In this document: in pieces, positions 20,717-32,977 of the stretch | Numbering within the stretch: the first letter of the stretch is position 1 | Layout of the letters: every line of letters starts with the position of its first letter | NCBI GenBank assembly: GCA_002794775.1 | Contig: NBAY01000008.1 | Location: 868,001 to 932,000 of the forward strand | Reading direction: 5' to 3' | Length of the DNA: 64,000 nucleotides | Source of the DNA: Porodaedalea pini | Taxonomy: Eukaryota; Basidiomycota; Agaricomycetes; Hymenochaetales; Hymenochaetaceae | The notes under the pieces: generated by a model | The model's database searches: none | Seen by the model: only the letters and a program-made list of their open reading frames with translations | What the model was told of the DNA's origin: nothing | Translations under genes and position numbers: made by a program

Positions 20717-23413
20717 TCATGAATGACTCGCAAGAATGGGTTTCATTACATACCGGAATTTCCCTTCGTAGCCAACCCGGGGATCCCAATGGTCGCCCAT
20801 TGACGGACAAAATTGTGGATGGCATGATGAGATTTGGAGTTCATCGTTCTCCGAATCCGGCTCCGATACGTAGACAACAGGAAGGGGGCGACTTGCTTCG
20901 ATGCTTGTCTGCGGAGCATCTTCGAACTGAGGCTCACACGATGCCATTTCGTGCAATGAGAATCTGTAATCCTTGTAGTCAGTTACCCTCGTGACTATAG
21001 CAAAATCCTGTCAGCATCGAGTTTATTAGAGAAGTTTCAATGTGGTACAAACTGAGAACAAGATCTCCAGAGCTGTCAGCGTGCTGCAGCAAAGGAGTAC
21101 TATTGGCAAAGTACTGCACGGCCCGAGGGACATCTGTCAATCCTTGTACATAGTCCCAGCTAACATCAACACCAGAGTAGCCCCGCATGTGTGCGTCATT
21201 CAAGTCCAGGCCCCATCTAAATATTCACCGTAAGATAGTGCCATGATAATAATTGCCGACTCACACCCGTGGAGATCCTTGGACTATTCCGACCCATTTC
21301 CCAGTCATGCGGTTCCACAGAGTTGAACTGTTCACAGTATCGACGAATCCGGGACTGCCGTCGCCTGCATTTCCGCACGCCTGAATTGAAAACTCTTCTT
21401 CCTGTCCGGGGACAAGAATGCCGTAGTCTCCTGGCTTTACTTCACAATCGTAGTCGACGTACGCAGACAATACTAGCTGATTATGATTCGAAGTCTCTGC
21501 TATTGGCTCCAGGAAGACTCCGTTTTCGCCTTCAACTGCAATATAATTATTGTAAAAGAAAGTAGTAACAGCTGCCCTAGTCTGACCCATGCTAATAATT
21601 GGAACACTGAGGGAGTGACTGGAGGCTTTCAGTCGCGTGAAGTAACGATTCACCTCCCGTGAGTCCTACGCAATGTTCAGCAACGCATCTGAAGGTAAAC
21701 AAGGGAGTTACCATAGGAGGGCAAAGCAAAGTCTGCAGTGTCCCGAAAAGAGAATTCATTCCTCTTCCCTCCGGCCTTAACGGGCTCACCGACAGTATAA
21801 GGTTGTCGCCTGAATCTAGTGCAAATGTTGCTTCCTAATGTCCGAGAAATGCAGATCAGCACAAAGGTGTTATGATAGATGTAAATATCTACCTTTGTGA
21901 CAAGTACGGAAATGGCTTCGTTCATATGAAGTTGCTTTGCAGCATGTCGTATTGCTGACTGTGCTGAAATTAACCTTATCGTATCATTTGGTCGACAGAA
22001 TAGACTCACGGCAGCATCATTAAACTTATGGAAGGGAAGAATAAGCATTTGCTAATACAAAAGAAGGAGATGCCACTTACCATTTTTACAATCGTCTTTG
22101 AAATCGACGGAACATCTGACTTATCGAACGCATCGAGGAGATAAGTAGCAAGACATCTGGCTTGAGCTAGTCGAAATCAGTATCGTTTACAGAGCCTAGC
22201 AAATCAGAAGGGCGATCACCATTTTGGAAAACGACATATAGATGAGGGCTGGTCTTCTTGGAAAACCCATGCATCTGGAGGAGGTTCTGATGCCTCATAT
22301 TCCGCCTGAGTTGTAGATACGAATAAAAAATACGGAACTACTTACCTCAGTCTGTGCCAATGCTTGACCTCTTTTAGCCACTCCTATTGAATGTGAGCGA
22401 AAGGTCGATCAAGAAACTAGGACAATTTACTTCTCTCTGACGTTCATCCTCTCCATCGAAGCTCCTTATCAACCGCCTTTCACCCTTGATGAAAGCGTAA
22501 CTTAGATTGGAGAAGGTAACCACCGAACTTCGTGCCGGATCCGCGGTCGGAATAAGATGTACGTCGCAGATTCGAACTTCCTCGTACTTTGCGATGCAGT
22601 CATCTTTAGACCGACTATTCCGTCAACTAAGTGGACAGCGTACCTCGTCTCTCAGATACTCCAGAAACTCGTCATCACGATAACGGGTACTTGCATTCTG
22701 AGATACCAAAGCTCCATACATCATTCTGTTCCCCGATAGTTCGCGGTCCCGTGGACTGTTGCAAGTGAGAGCGATCTGAGTGGTCACAGTCAGTCCCAGA
22801 AGCAAGCTAAGCTATTTGTCTGAAGTAAGGGACAGGTACCCGGGAAAGCATCAAGCAGTGAAATACATACATTTAATTTCGAAATAGCCACATCAAGGGC
22901 AGCCGAATGCGAAGCAAGGTCGCTCTTGATCTTCTCCCTACTTATCATACGACCTGCGAAGCCTCTCTTTTCCGCTACTTTCAGATCTTCGTGCATTCTC
23001 AGCAGCACACTTTGGAAGTCATGAGCCAAACAAACCGATTTAGCAATTCGAGGTGGCCTACTTTTCGAACTCCTGCATCTTCTCACTCAGATTCGAGGAT
23101 ATGATCGTACCGCTTCCGTCAAAGTGTTCTCGAATTAACAGCAAGAAATCGACGACTCGCTTGATCAGCATGAAGCGCGCGTCTTCATTCTCATCGATCT
23201 CCTACAGGGTGTTTGCTTAACATATTGGCCATCCGTCGAAATGCAGATCAGACGTACCTTGATTGTTTCCAGCATCTGCTGAACTATCTTCGCAGCACCT
23301 TTCGTCGGTCCAAAGTTGACAGCCTCAGAGACATTCTCGACGAGCTTCGCAACGGCACTTGCAGAGCTGATCACTGTGGTTCGAGATACGCGCACTCGAG
23401 AGATTCTCTTCAT
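20717..23413 (-). CDS. intact MLKL-like/kinase-like array gene, copy B (688 aa)
   Basis: Same thirteen-exon gene as copy A. Exons: 23258-23413, 23062-23201, 22871-23009, 22644-22811, 22431-22586, 22346-22383, 22220-22305, 22081-22166, 21893-22024, 21712-21834, 21265-21665, 21053-21216, 20717-20994. Every exon has the same length as in copy A although introns and flanks differ, which points to selection on the protein. Helical N-terminus, kinase-like middle (RRLIRSFD, EWLKEVKHW, candidate Lys in beta3, no HRD/DFG) and unknown C-terminus are all kept. The C-terminal tail (from about residue 610) is the most divergent part. A 1-nt length difference before TACGAG is inside intron 4 and does not break the frame. 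Function as for copy A. Confidence 0.75.
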
Positions 23414-23520
23414 CAGAATGTCGAGAAGAGGATTGAGCTTGGGAATGAGATAATTGCGTGTAGATAGACAGGGGGATACTATGTAACGATCCTCGAGAAC
23501 AAAGGTGCGCGGTGGGCCTG

Positions 23521-23527
23521 TTTTATA
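23521..23527 (-). promoter_or_regulatory. TATA box of copy B
   Basis: TATAAAA on the minus strand, 108 bp upstream of the start codon. Confidence 0.5.
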
Positions 23528-24059
23528 ATGGCAGCTTTGATGTTCGATGTCCAAATAGACGGTCTGTGCATCAGCACTCTGCATCCATTAATACAAGAGG
23601 CTGAGCACATCTGTGCTGGAAGCGTCTAAAGTTTGATGATTAACGGACACGAGGACACAGCACTTTCCGCGTACAATGATACAATTTTGCCTCCGGCGTG
23701 CATGACCTGAGTATCCTGTATTTTCTAGTGCACTCAGTCATCCCTCCCATTCAGAACAGTAGAGTAATTAGGCATTACAAGTTATACACTCGAACGGTTG
23801 CTCGAAGTCACGTCCAAGTGGGACGTCTCTAGAGCTCTGCATCGTCTCCAACTATAGGTATGGCGCGTTGAAGAGAGGCTTCCATAATTGCACTGTGAAT
23901 GCAGCGCCTTCGCATGTGCAGTGGTCTCTCACGCGAAATGCGATGAGCATGGGCCGCGCCACCTTGCTCTGTACTGCAGCGTACGTGTACTCACCGACGA
24001 CAGGTTTGAGGTGTTGTATCGCAAGCTCGTTGTTCACAAGATTACCAATTTGTGCTGAG

Positions 24060-24840
24060 CGATGTCTGTGCGTACGGGTCTCCTGGCCGTCCGACCGATG
24101 GAGCGTGGATGGAGAGGAGAAGTCTGAAGTAGGCGGGTGTCGCGATGTGCACCTTTGACATCTTGTGCTTTAGGCGCAGGAACTTCCAGCTCACAAACAT
24201 CCCTCCGTTCGCTTCATGGTAAGTTAGCTATAGTCCAGCTACGCGTACCGAAACAGAAATTCGCCTCGGGAGTTTCAGCTTCTGCTACGCCTCGATAAAG
24301 TCAACGCCCAGGCCCCTGCGAACGATGCTTGTGCGCCGTCACCAGAATTAGATCGTCATCCTACTCGTGCGCAGGCTCGTCTTCGATAATCAGTTCTGGG
24401 AGCTTCATGGCAACCTCGACAGTCTTGCTCAGTGCAAGCTACCAAGCGGCCACATCGTCCGCATGGGGAGATGATGAGCATCTCACAGAGACAATGCACC
24501 CTGAGTGCTGCAGGAGGCATGACAAGTTGCTAGTCAGAGCACGGAATGTCGTGAAGATGTGTGCGATGTCATGCGTCAGGGCGGAATTAATCACTGAGGA
24601 AGATGAGGAAAAATAAGAGCGTACGGCGCGATATATGCAGACATGTATTGCAAACATGCCCCCCAGGAACCATGGACCATCTAAAACAGATATTCATGCT
24701 TTATATTCGAGCATTAGAGATGCGCGGCTCTCGAGCTCCAGATATTGTCCATCAGGCGAGTACCGATACCACGATGTGCAACGGCTTGGAGGACATAAAC
24801 GAGGACGTAGGAGAGTGCGCATTTTTATGTTTAAAAGACA
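24060..24840 (-). pseudogene. relic of the second unit gene (unit B)
   Basis: Homologous to 19,051-19,900. The minus-strand stretch 24,439-24,657 is open and joins across one TAG to the same KTVEVAMKLPELIIEDE run. Several stops; non-functional. The product is not recognised. Confidence 0.4.
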
Positions 24841-25683
24841 ACATTCTGAGGTGCCGGAGACGGATTACATGGCGTCGACGGAGGTTGAGGACGACCGCGA
24901 GCTTGTGGACGCGCCTCACGTGCATGTGTGCTAATAATAATATTGTAGATTTGTACCGCCACCGGCATCTGCCCTCTGCGAGTTTCTAATAGGCCTATGA
25001 GCAACCAGAAACAGCTTTGGACGTGTCTTGCATCACCTCTGACATTCTATATAATAGTCGCTTTCCCTCACGTTTCAGTACTAGTCTTCTGGATATCGCG
25101 ACGCAAGCTATTCTAGATCCTCCAGTACACGACACGCGCCCTCGTCCCCCAGATTCAGTTCATCATGTCTCGAATTCATCAATAGCAAGTACTAGTCTGC
25201 GCGACCCTCACTCCGCCATCCCGCCCAGCAACATTCTTTCATGGACGAATGCCCTCCGTCTAACAGGAACGACGGCTACGCGTCTCTAACATACTATTTG
25301 TCCCACATCGATTCGGTCTGGTTCTTGCACGCCAGGTTGCCTTGTCACTTCCTTGAATTTGCGCCTGAGTTTACTGTTTATCGTACAAAGCTCAGGCAAC
25401 ATCATCGAAGTCGGCGTAAGAAAATATTTTGGATGACTGCTACGGATATTCCTTCGAGAACGCCTTTGCACTGCAACACAAGTTGGTATGCCCAACAGTA
25501 ATTTCGTTTTACCCGCAACAAAACAATTTCAGCCACCGATTCATTTGTGCGATATACCCCGTACGGCGGCTCGCTCGCCGTTCCCTCTGATTGCGGGATG
25601 AAAGCAGATGCCCTTGGTGATGTCCTCTTTCCTGAGTTGGATATAGTATACGATTTTGCGTTGACTTTCAGATGGGTGGAAAA
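24841..25683. other. junction of units B and C; 3' flank of copy C
   Basis: The CACGTGCATG unit-boundary context lies near 24,918, followed by sequence aligned with the 3' flanks of copies A and B. No gene. Confidence 0.4.
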
Positions 25684-27586
25684 TCATGAGTGGCTCCCAA
25701 GGATGGGATTCTGTACGTACGAGTATTTCCCTCCGTAGCTAACCCGGGAATCCCAGTACTAGTGTCCGCATGTTGAGGAAAACATTAATATTGTGGATAG
25801 CATGATGATATTTGGAGTTCAGTGTTATCCGAATCGGGCTCCGATATGTAGACAATAGGAAGAGGGCTAGTTGCATCGACATTTGACTGCGGAGCATCTT
25901 CAAAGTAAGGCTCACACGGTGGCATTTCTTGGAACGAGAAATGGTACTCCTTGACGTCCTCTACCCCTGTGACTGCAGCAAGTTTCTGTCAGTGTAGATT
26001 TTCTTAGAGAAATTTTGGCTTGGTACAAACCGGAAACAAGATGTTCTGAGCCGTCAACATGCCGCAGCAAATGAACACTATTGACAATGAACCGCATGGC
26101 TTGAGGAGTATCTGTCAAAGCTTGATAACACTCCCAATTGACATTAACACCAGAGTAGCCTCGCAGGTGTGAGTCATTCAAGTCCAGGCCCCATCATAAT
26201 ATTTGTTGTAGGACAATGCAATGATAGTGAATGTCAACTCACACCTGTGGAGATCCCTGGACTATCGGGTCCCATTTCCCAGCCATGTAATTCCACAGAT
26301 CTGGACCGTTCTCGGTATCGATGATTCTGGAACCGCCCGCTTTTCCAAAAGTCTGAAAGGAAACTCTTCCTGGCCGGGACCAAGAGTGCCATAGTCTCCG
26401 GGATTAACTTCGCAGCCGTAGTCGATGTATGCGGATAATACCGGTCGACTTTGGTTCGATATTACTGATCTTGACTCTAAGAAGACTCCGCCTTTGTTTT
26501 CGACTAGAAAATGATTGTCCTTTACAAAAGCAAAAAGTGCAGCCCTCGCCTGACTTATGCTAATGATGGGAATACCGAGAGAGTAATTAGAGGCTTTCAA
26601 TCTCATGAAGTAAGCATTTGCTTCCCGAGAATCCTACATGATGCTCAGCAACGTATATGAAGAACAAAATAGACACAATACCATTGGAGGGTAAAGCAAA
26701 TTTCGCACTGTACCGTAAAGAGATCGACTTCCTCTGCTTTCTGGCTTTAAGCGTGTTCACGGACACTATAAGGCTGTTACCCGCATTTAACGCAAACGTT
26801 GCTTCCTTTTTTTGTGAGAGGTAAATCAGAGCGATCACACGGTAGGGACTATATGCATCTACCTCTGCGACAACCGCAGACATAGCTTCGTTTATACAAA
26901 ACTGCCTTGCAATGTGCCTTAAAGCTGACTGAAGGGAGGTTCGTTGAGGCATGCTATTAGCCAATAGAAGTGGTTCACCAAGGCGGAGTTGACCTCGGAA
27001 GACAGAACATGAAAACTCATCAGTAATGCAAAGCGGAAAGGATCACTCACCATCCTCACAATTGTAGCCGCAACGGAGGAGACATCTGAATTACTGAACG
27101 CATCGAGGAGATAAGCAGCAAGACATTTGGCTTGAGCTAGTCGAAATCAGCATCCATTACAGAGTCTGGTAGGTCGAAATAGTGGTGACCATTTTGGAAA
27201 ACGATATACAGATGATTGCTGATCTTCTTGAAAAATCCGTGCAGTTGGAGGAGGTTCGGATGCCTCGTATGCAGCCTCAGCCGTGGATTTGGATGATGGA
27301 TATGGAAAGAACTTACTTCAACCTGTACCAATGCTTGATTTCTTCCCGTCACTCCTATTGAAGATAAGCGAAGAGTCTTTAGTCGCGAAATAAGCAAAGA
27401 TATTCCTCTCTCTGCTTTTTGTCCTCTCTGTCGAAGCTCTTCACTAGTCGTCTTTCACCTCTGACGAGCGCCCAACAAAAGTCAGAGAATGTGACGGCCG
27501 AACTTCGCGCTAAGTCTTCGGGAGGAATGAGCTGCGCATCGCAGATGCGAACCTCATCGTACTTGGCAAGTGTTTTTAACCGACTA
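25684..27586 (-). pseudogene. array gene copy C, 3' half (exons 5-13)
   Basis: Homologous to exons 5-13 of copies A and B; the 5' half is at 47,508-48,296 beyond the transposon nest. Exon 5 begins at 27,561 after the conserved AAG acceptor. Its donor site is lost (GAGGAATATC instead of GTAAGT), exon 6 has an in-frame TGA, and the last exon stops early at 25,785. The pogo element sits in intron 4, about 24 bp before the acceptor. Clearly a pseudogene. Confidence 0.75.
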
Positions 27587-27613
27587 CAGTCAAAACCCGG
27601 TCCTTTGAACAGC
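27587..27613 (+). repeat. left terminal inverted repeat of the pogo-like element
   Basis: Starts CAGTCAAAACCC right after the TA target and matches the inverse of 47,479-47,505 at 24 of 27 positions. Confidence 0.8.
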
Positions 27614-27810
27614 AACTTTGAAACCGCTTGCAAATCTCATGATACCAAACTTCTTCAAAACTAGATACATATATAATAATTATACTATGATAAGCATTAG
27701 CCTGAATTTTTTCAAGCCTCTAAGTGTGCATAAAAAATTAATATGAGAGCGAGAAGAAAGTGAGCAATTTGTCACAAAAACCATTCCCTTGAACAGCGCG
27801 TGACACTACA

Positions 27811-29668
27811 TCACACGGGCACGCTCTCATCGCCATCAACGACAGTTTTGCTCTCTCCATCCATGGTCAGCCTCTCCTGGACCTGCTTTCTCATCGGTCT
27901 CGTCGGCTTAGGGTCCCAATAGGCTCTTGGGAGCCCCTCCTCTTCCCAGCAAGTGCACTGGGACTGCCATTTTGTGATGGCAACCTCATGGTGAGCCTTG
28001 ACTCTTTCCCATTCCCTATCAACCGCATCATTCACATCCCTCTTCCTCTTAGCCTCATTCCTCCGTTCATGGGCTGCAAGATCCTCTTTCTCCTTTGCCT
28101 CTCTCCTCTGTTTGAGCTGCTCCCTTGTCTCATCTGATGTGAAGATCTTGGGCATCCCATCTTCATAAAGGCGTGTGTTCTCTGATGATTTCCCCTTCTT
28201 CTTCTCATTTAATGCAACCTGCAGCTTGGAATTATGGAGGCTGGCAAGAACAAGCTGTGCCTGAGTGCTCTCAGCAATGCTCTGGCTGGTCTGGATGTGA
28301 CGATGCACCTGGATGATGTTCTCTGTGAGTTCAGTAACATCTTCTTCAAACTTCTCCCCAGATAAGTGCTTCAAACACAGATGTATGCACTCCCAGTTAG
28401 GCTCTTCAAGGCTAGCTGGCATTGTCTCCAGGATTGGTGGTGGGAGAGATTGCAAAGAGGTGATCTTTTGCTTTGAGATGAGGAAACTTGCTGACTGTGA
28501 CATCGACAAAGATGCACACATCAGCCACATGTGCTTTGATGGCGTGTAGAGTGAAGGATCAATGGCAGGATCAATGGTGGGGGTTAATGACTGTGTATCA
28601 TGCGTAATAATACCATTGCCATGAGAACTGGTGACCTGATAAAATGTGTGATGTGACACTGATGACATGGAGCTCGAGGCTGGAAGGTGCATTGATATAT
28701 CAATGTCAAAGCTTGTAGGCTGCTGCTGATGATAAACGGCCATAATGCGATGAACAGGAGTTGAAAGCAGCAGTGGAAATGAGGATGAAGTTGACGACAC
28801 TTCACTCAGCTTCATCTGATCTGGAGAGATTGTGCCATGATCAAATGGATGAACACCAGTGACTTGAAATGCAGACTGTACTGTCCATAAGTCAAAGGAG
28901 AGTAAGAATGCCTTTCTGAACAGCTCTAAAAAATCCTGCTTTCCAACAGAACGTAAAGCACAAGACTCAAACTCATCAATGAGCCCTTGCCAGATTCATT
29001 TCATCTTTGTGAAGCAAACTACATCAAGGCCCTGAAGAGCATGTGTGCAGTGAGGTGGGTATCCAAGGATGACAATGTTGTGCTGGACAGCAGCTTCAAG
29101 AAGCTCGAGGGAATAATGGGAATTGTGACCATCAAGAATGAGAACTTGAGTACGTCCTACAGCCTGTTCTCTGGTGTCAGGCTCAAAGTGATTGATAAAC
29201 CAATCTAGTGTGATCTCGCCATCAGTCCAGCCATTTGGTGAATGTGTGAATCTATAGAATCTATCAGATCAGAACTTGTGCAGAAGTATGTAGACTGACC
29301 TCGCATCTGCAACATTATTTTCTGTCTATCTTGACCAGATGTTCTGGCTCTTGAAGATGACAACAGGCTTCATACAGGTACCATCTGCACAGATTGTCAC
29401 AATTGCAGTTACATTTTCATGATTTGCACCTCCCCACTTGTGCCGGACCTTTTTACCTCAAGTGCCGACAACTCGGACAACAGCATCATTTGCAGGAGGG
29501 AAGCCGCTCTCGTCCATAGCATATATCTGTGCTAGTAAGATTCCCTTCTTCACTATCTCATCCTCCAGTACATCAAACCACTTGCTGACTGCAGCTGGAT
29601 TTAAGCAGTTGGCTCGCTGTATATCAAGATGTGTGCTCCAGTATGTCTTTAGCTCGGCATGGTGACAT
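27811..29668 (-). pseudogene. pogo-like transposase, catalytic and C-terminal part
   Basis: Continues from 46,578 once the Ty3 element is removed: the codons run through RYLEC into HHAELKTYW without a frame change. The DDE/D catalytic domain shows MDESGF (about 29,500-29,518), LDGHNSH (about 29,120-29,140) and a THALQGLDV segment near 29,030, as in pogo/Fot1 transposases. The C-terminal 334 residues (27,811-28,815) are open, with a charged coiled-coil stretch (about 27,990-28,150). In-frame stops occur near 29,458, 29,325, 29,275 and 28,998. Confidence 0.8.
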
Positions 29669-30112
29669 TGTCATGGACGCTTTTTAATTATTTTATTCTC
29701 TTATCATTTTCCCTTATCTTATCTTATCATATCTTATCCACTCATTACTAATCATAATTATTTTGGCTTACTCATATCTATTATGCCCCTTTTCCACACT
29801 TTCATTATTCACTGACTGATACTATGACGCTATTGTTCTACGAAGTTCCACAACGTTCTTTCATCTATCTTTATGTAGTAGCTAATTCCCTGGCCCATGC
29901 GCAGCCTCTGTAGGGTATATAAGTAGGTAGTCCACCTGTACTTATCCCTTAGTTTCAACCTGGTCAATTCTACCTGGCTATGTCCAGAAGCTGTCCCCTA
30001 CCTCTGCGCTGTGTCAGCTCCCCTGGCTCACCGCTCTCTCCCTCTCCTCTTCCTCTGACTGAGTTCTGTGTGACCCAGTTACCTTTTGTGTACCCGTAGT
30101 CCGTCACTGACA
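29669..30112 (+). repeat. 5' LTR of element 3
   Basis: 444 bp, TG..CA. TATATAA at 29,916-29,922. GTTTCAACCTGG (from 29,952), 36 bp downstream, is nearly complementary to the sequence just after the LTR. Confidence 0.88.
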
Positions 30113-30124
30113 CAAGGTCGAAAC
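30113..30124 (+). promoter_or_regulatory. probable degenerate self-priming site of element 3
   Basis: CAAGGTCGAAAC directly follows the LTR and pairs at 10 of 12 positions with the predicted RNA 5' end (29,952-29,963). Confidence 0.4.
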
Positions 30125-30967
30125 TTACCCTTACCGTCTTGCGCATTCTCAGTCATCAACGCCAAGCTGGCTCTGAACATTCGCATCTCCTACCAACAAC
30201 AATCTCTCTACCGTGCTACCATCTACACCTTTACCTGTACCCTGCAAATCACTCTCACCATTGAACTCTTCCGACTATCTATCATCATCACTCTCAACCC
30301 TCATCTTATCCAACAACCTCAAAACCGTCCACTACCTGTCCGCAACCCCGAACTATAAACCAACATTCTTATCCGACGCGTCCGACGACTTGGACTTCGA
30401 CCCCAACTACGATCGCTTCAACCCACACCTGTTCTCAGATCAATCTCACATGCATTGATCAGGCCGATACGTTGTTAATCCTTTACTTTCACTACTAAAC
30501 TCACTCGTTTTATAACCCGCTGTCTTCTTTCTATTCGATCAACCAGCGCTCATTTGAGAGGGGGTAATGTTGAGTCCGACCCGCTCGAGAGTAGCTACCA
30601 GGCCTTGGGGGTGATCTTCAGAGAGGTCCCTTGGTGCCCGTTGGAGTCTTCACAGAGGAAGATCCAGGTTTGATCAGCAAGCGAAAGTTGACCACCACAT
30701 CCGGAGTTTTGTTACAGCGCTCAATCAGATCTGCAGGCGTCCGCACCACCTGTCAGCTGGCAGTGTTGTTTCTGATTTGAGCTGGCTCCACACCCATACA
30801 CCCGACCGTCTGGATCAGCAGCACAGCATTGGAATACACCACCCGAAGATACTGCCAACGCTGTCCTCGCACAACTACCACCGCTGACCGATGAAGACCT
30901 TACACGCCTAGACGATGAACTAGGAGCCCACCAACCACCCCACACATCGCCAGCACCATCGCCCATT
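30125..30967 (+). other. leader of element 3
   Basis: Untranslated leader. The gag frame is open upstream of its first ATG (30,968) from about 30,800. A GAGAGGGGGTAATGTTGAG stretch near 30,555 resembles a polypurine tract plus LTR start and may be a remnant of another element. Confidence 0.35.
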
Positions 30968-32977
30968 ATGTCAGAACCCCAAACTCCCATTGCACAAGCT
31001 GCAGGAGCACTGACAATCTCAAATGACATGATGCAAGAGATCATCAACACGCTACATAGCCTGGGATTGTTAGCAACCCCCACACCAGCAGCGGCAACAG
31101 CACCCGTCCCTCATCCACAAACAACAAACAGTAATGGAGGGAGACACATCGCCAAACCTGAGGCATTCAACGGGTGAGACTATAAGAAGTTCGAATGCGC
31201 CATCACCCTCTATGTCAAAGCTAATGCAGGGGACTTTGTGAACGACAAGGACTACTTCCTTTTTGTGTTATCGTTCATGATGGAAGGCTCGGCTGCACTC
31301 TGGGCACAGAACTTCTTGGAGAGTATTAAAATGGGTGGCTACCTGATATTCTCACTTGTCAGCCATCAGAAGTTCGATGAACAACTGGAGAAAGCATTCG
31401 GAGATCCAAATGAATGAATGAATGCAATGCAAAAATTGGACAGCTGGAAACACACCCGAGACATCACAGCTGACCAATTCTTCCAGCAGTTCAATATATA
31501 TCGCCATGCAGCAGGATACAATGATGACGCCAAAAATGACGACACCCTCATCCACAAACTGACAAAAGCCTTGGATAGAGAGATCATATACCAGATCAAA
31601 ATGAGCGACACAGTCCTGACCATGTACAAAGGTTGGCAAGAAAAAGCCATTCGATTTGACAACACCAGACGTCAGATGAAGGCCATTGAACAAATGCGCG
31701 CTGCCCCGTCCAGACCTCAGGCTCCCCCACCAAAACCCGCCCAGACATTCGCACCTAGAATCCCCGAAAGGCATGACACCACCAGAATCACATACGGAGG
31801 CATGAGGAAGCCGATGGATGTGTCGCTCGAAGAGCTGAGGAAGGCAGGAGTCTGCTACTACTGCAAGAAACCCGGGCATCTACAGAGGGATTGCCCGCAG
31901 AAGAAGCAGGTGATAAGGGCTGTGTTGATGGGGATGGAGCCACGAGAGAGAAAAGTCTGGGCAGACGAGACCGCTGTAGATCCTGACTTAGGGGTGTCTG
32001 GGATCAGCGGTCCTTTTGGGGATGTGATCGCGTTGCTCTGGGAGGTTAGGGATAGACTGCAGTGAGATCACTCGATGTACCGGTACGCGTCGGTATGCGT
32101 CGATTTCGAGAACTAAGGTCGGGAACTCCTGATGGGTCTGTACTTGACTGGTACAGAGTCGGTATGCGCAGGTAATCAACACCGGTATGGTGTGGTCACG
32201 ATGAGCGACGAGGTTCGAGTTACGGAGTAAGAGATGAGAGACGGTTTTGAGAGACGAGATGCTAAGATGAAGACGGAATGACTACGAGTTTTACGAGAAC
32301 TAAGATGGATTGCACTCAAGTTACCCTATCTGAGGGAGGCTCTGCGGTAGAACTTACTTGTCCTCTACCTACGACATGGGGTGCATATTTATACTAAGTC
32401 CAAAGATCTATCTACAGTTAATAATTTCCATACGGGCATAACGTGCATATCAGTTGAAACATAGAGAAGTCGAAGGGAAAAGTCATAGGTCATAGAGGCG
32501 TGCATAGAGTGCATAGAAATCAGAAGAACATAGGAAAAACATAAATTGTAATGAAGAAAAACGTCCGCATCGCGTCCGACCATACTGGTGCTCCACCAGA
32601 ACTCAGATCGTCCAATCGGTACGTGGCTCCCGTCGTCGGACAGCAGTCCGGTATGCGTCTTGGCTGTATGCTCCATGTGACTGCATCCCTAATCGTCCAG
32701 ATAAGATCTCCGGTACGTTCCGTCATGCATTCAGAGGTCTCGGAACGTGTTGCTGACATGATTGCGAGGTTCTGATTCAAAACCGGACAGATCGGATTGA
32801 GTCCGGTACTGATCGGTACGCATCAGAACCAGTTCTTGAGTGCTTCTGGAGTGATCGGCGGTGATGGGATGATCGGCACGGCTCTACACCACGATGCTCA
32901 AGGAGTCAGACTTTGCGGAGGAGGAAGAGGAGGTGCTCTTTGAGCAGGAGTTGGATTTCGCAGAGCCCCAGCAGTGA
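30968..32977 (+). pseudogene. gag: Gag of element 3 (broken)
   Basis: Ty3-type Gag with a zinc knuckle (CYYCKKPGHLQRDC, about 31,853-31,894). TGA stops at 31,175-31,177 and 31,415-31,417. A 914-bp insertion (31,975-32,888) splits the acidic C-terminus; beyond it the frame resumes (LKESDFAEEEEE) and ends at TGA 32,975-32,977. Pol begins in the -1 frame at this point. Confidence 0.75.
31975..32888. mobile_element. 914-bp TG..CA insertion in gag (solo-LTR-like)
   Basis: Starts TGTAGA and ends TCTACA, flanked by CCGC (31,971-31,974) and CCAC (32,889-32,892). Removing it plus one flank joins the gag frame. No coding capacity. It holds about nine copies of a CGGTAY motif, often followed by GCGTC. 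Best explained as a solo LTR of an unseen family. Confidence 0.55.

Noticed and set aside
22560..22640. Apparent 1-nt frameshift in array copy B before TACGAG
   Set aside because: The true exon 5 acceptor is the AAG directly before TACGAG in all copies, so the difference is inside intron 4.
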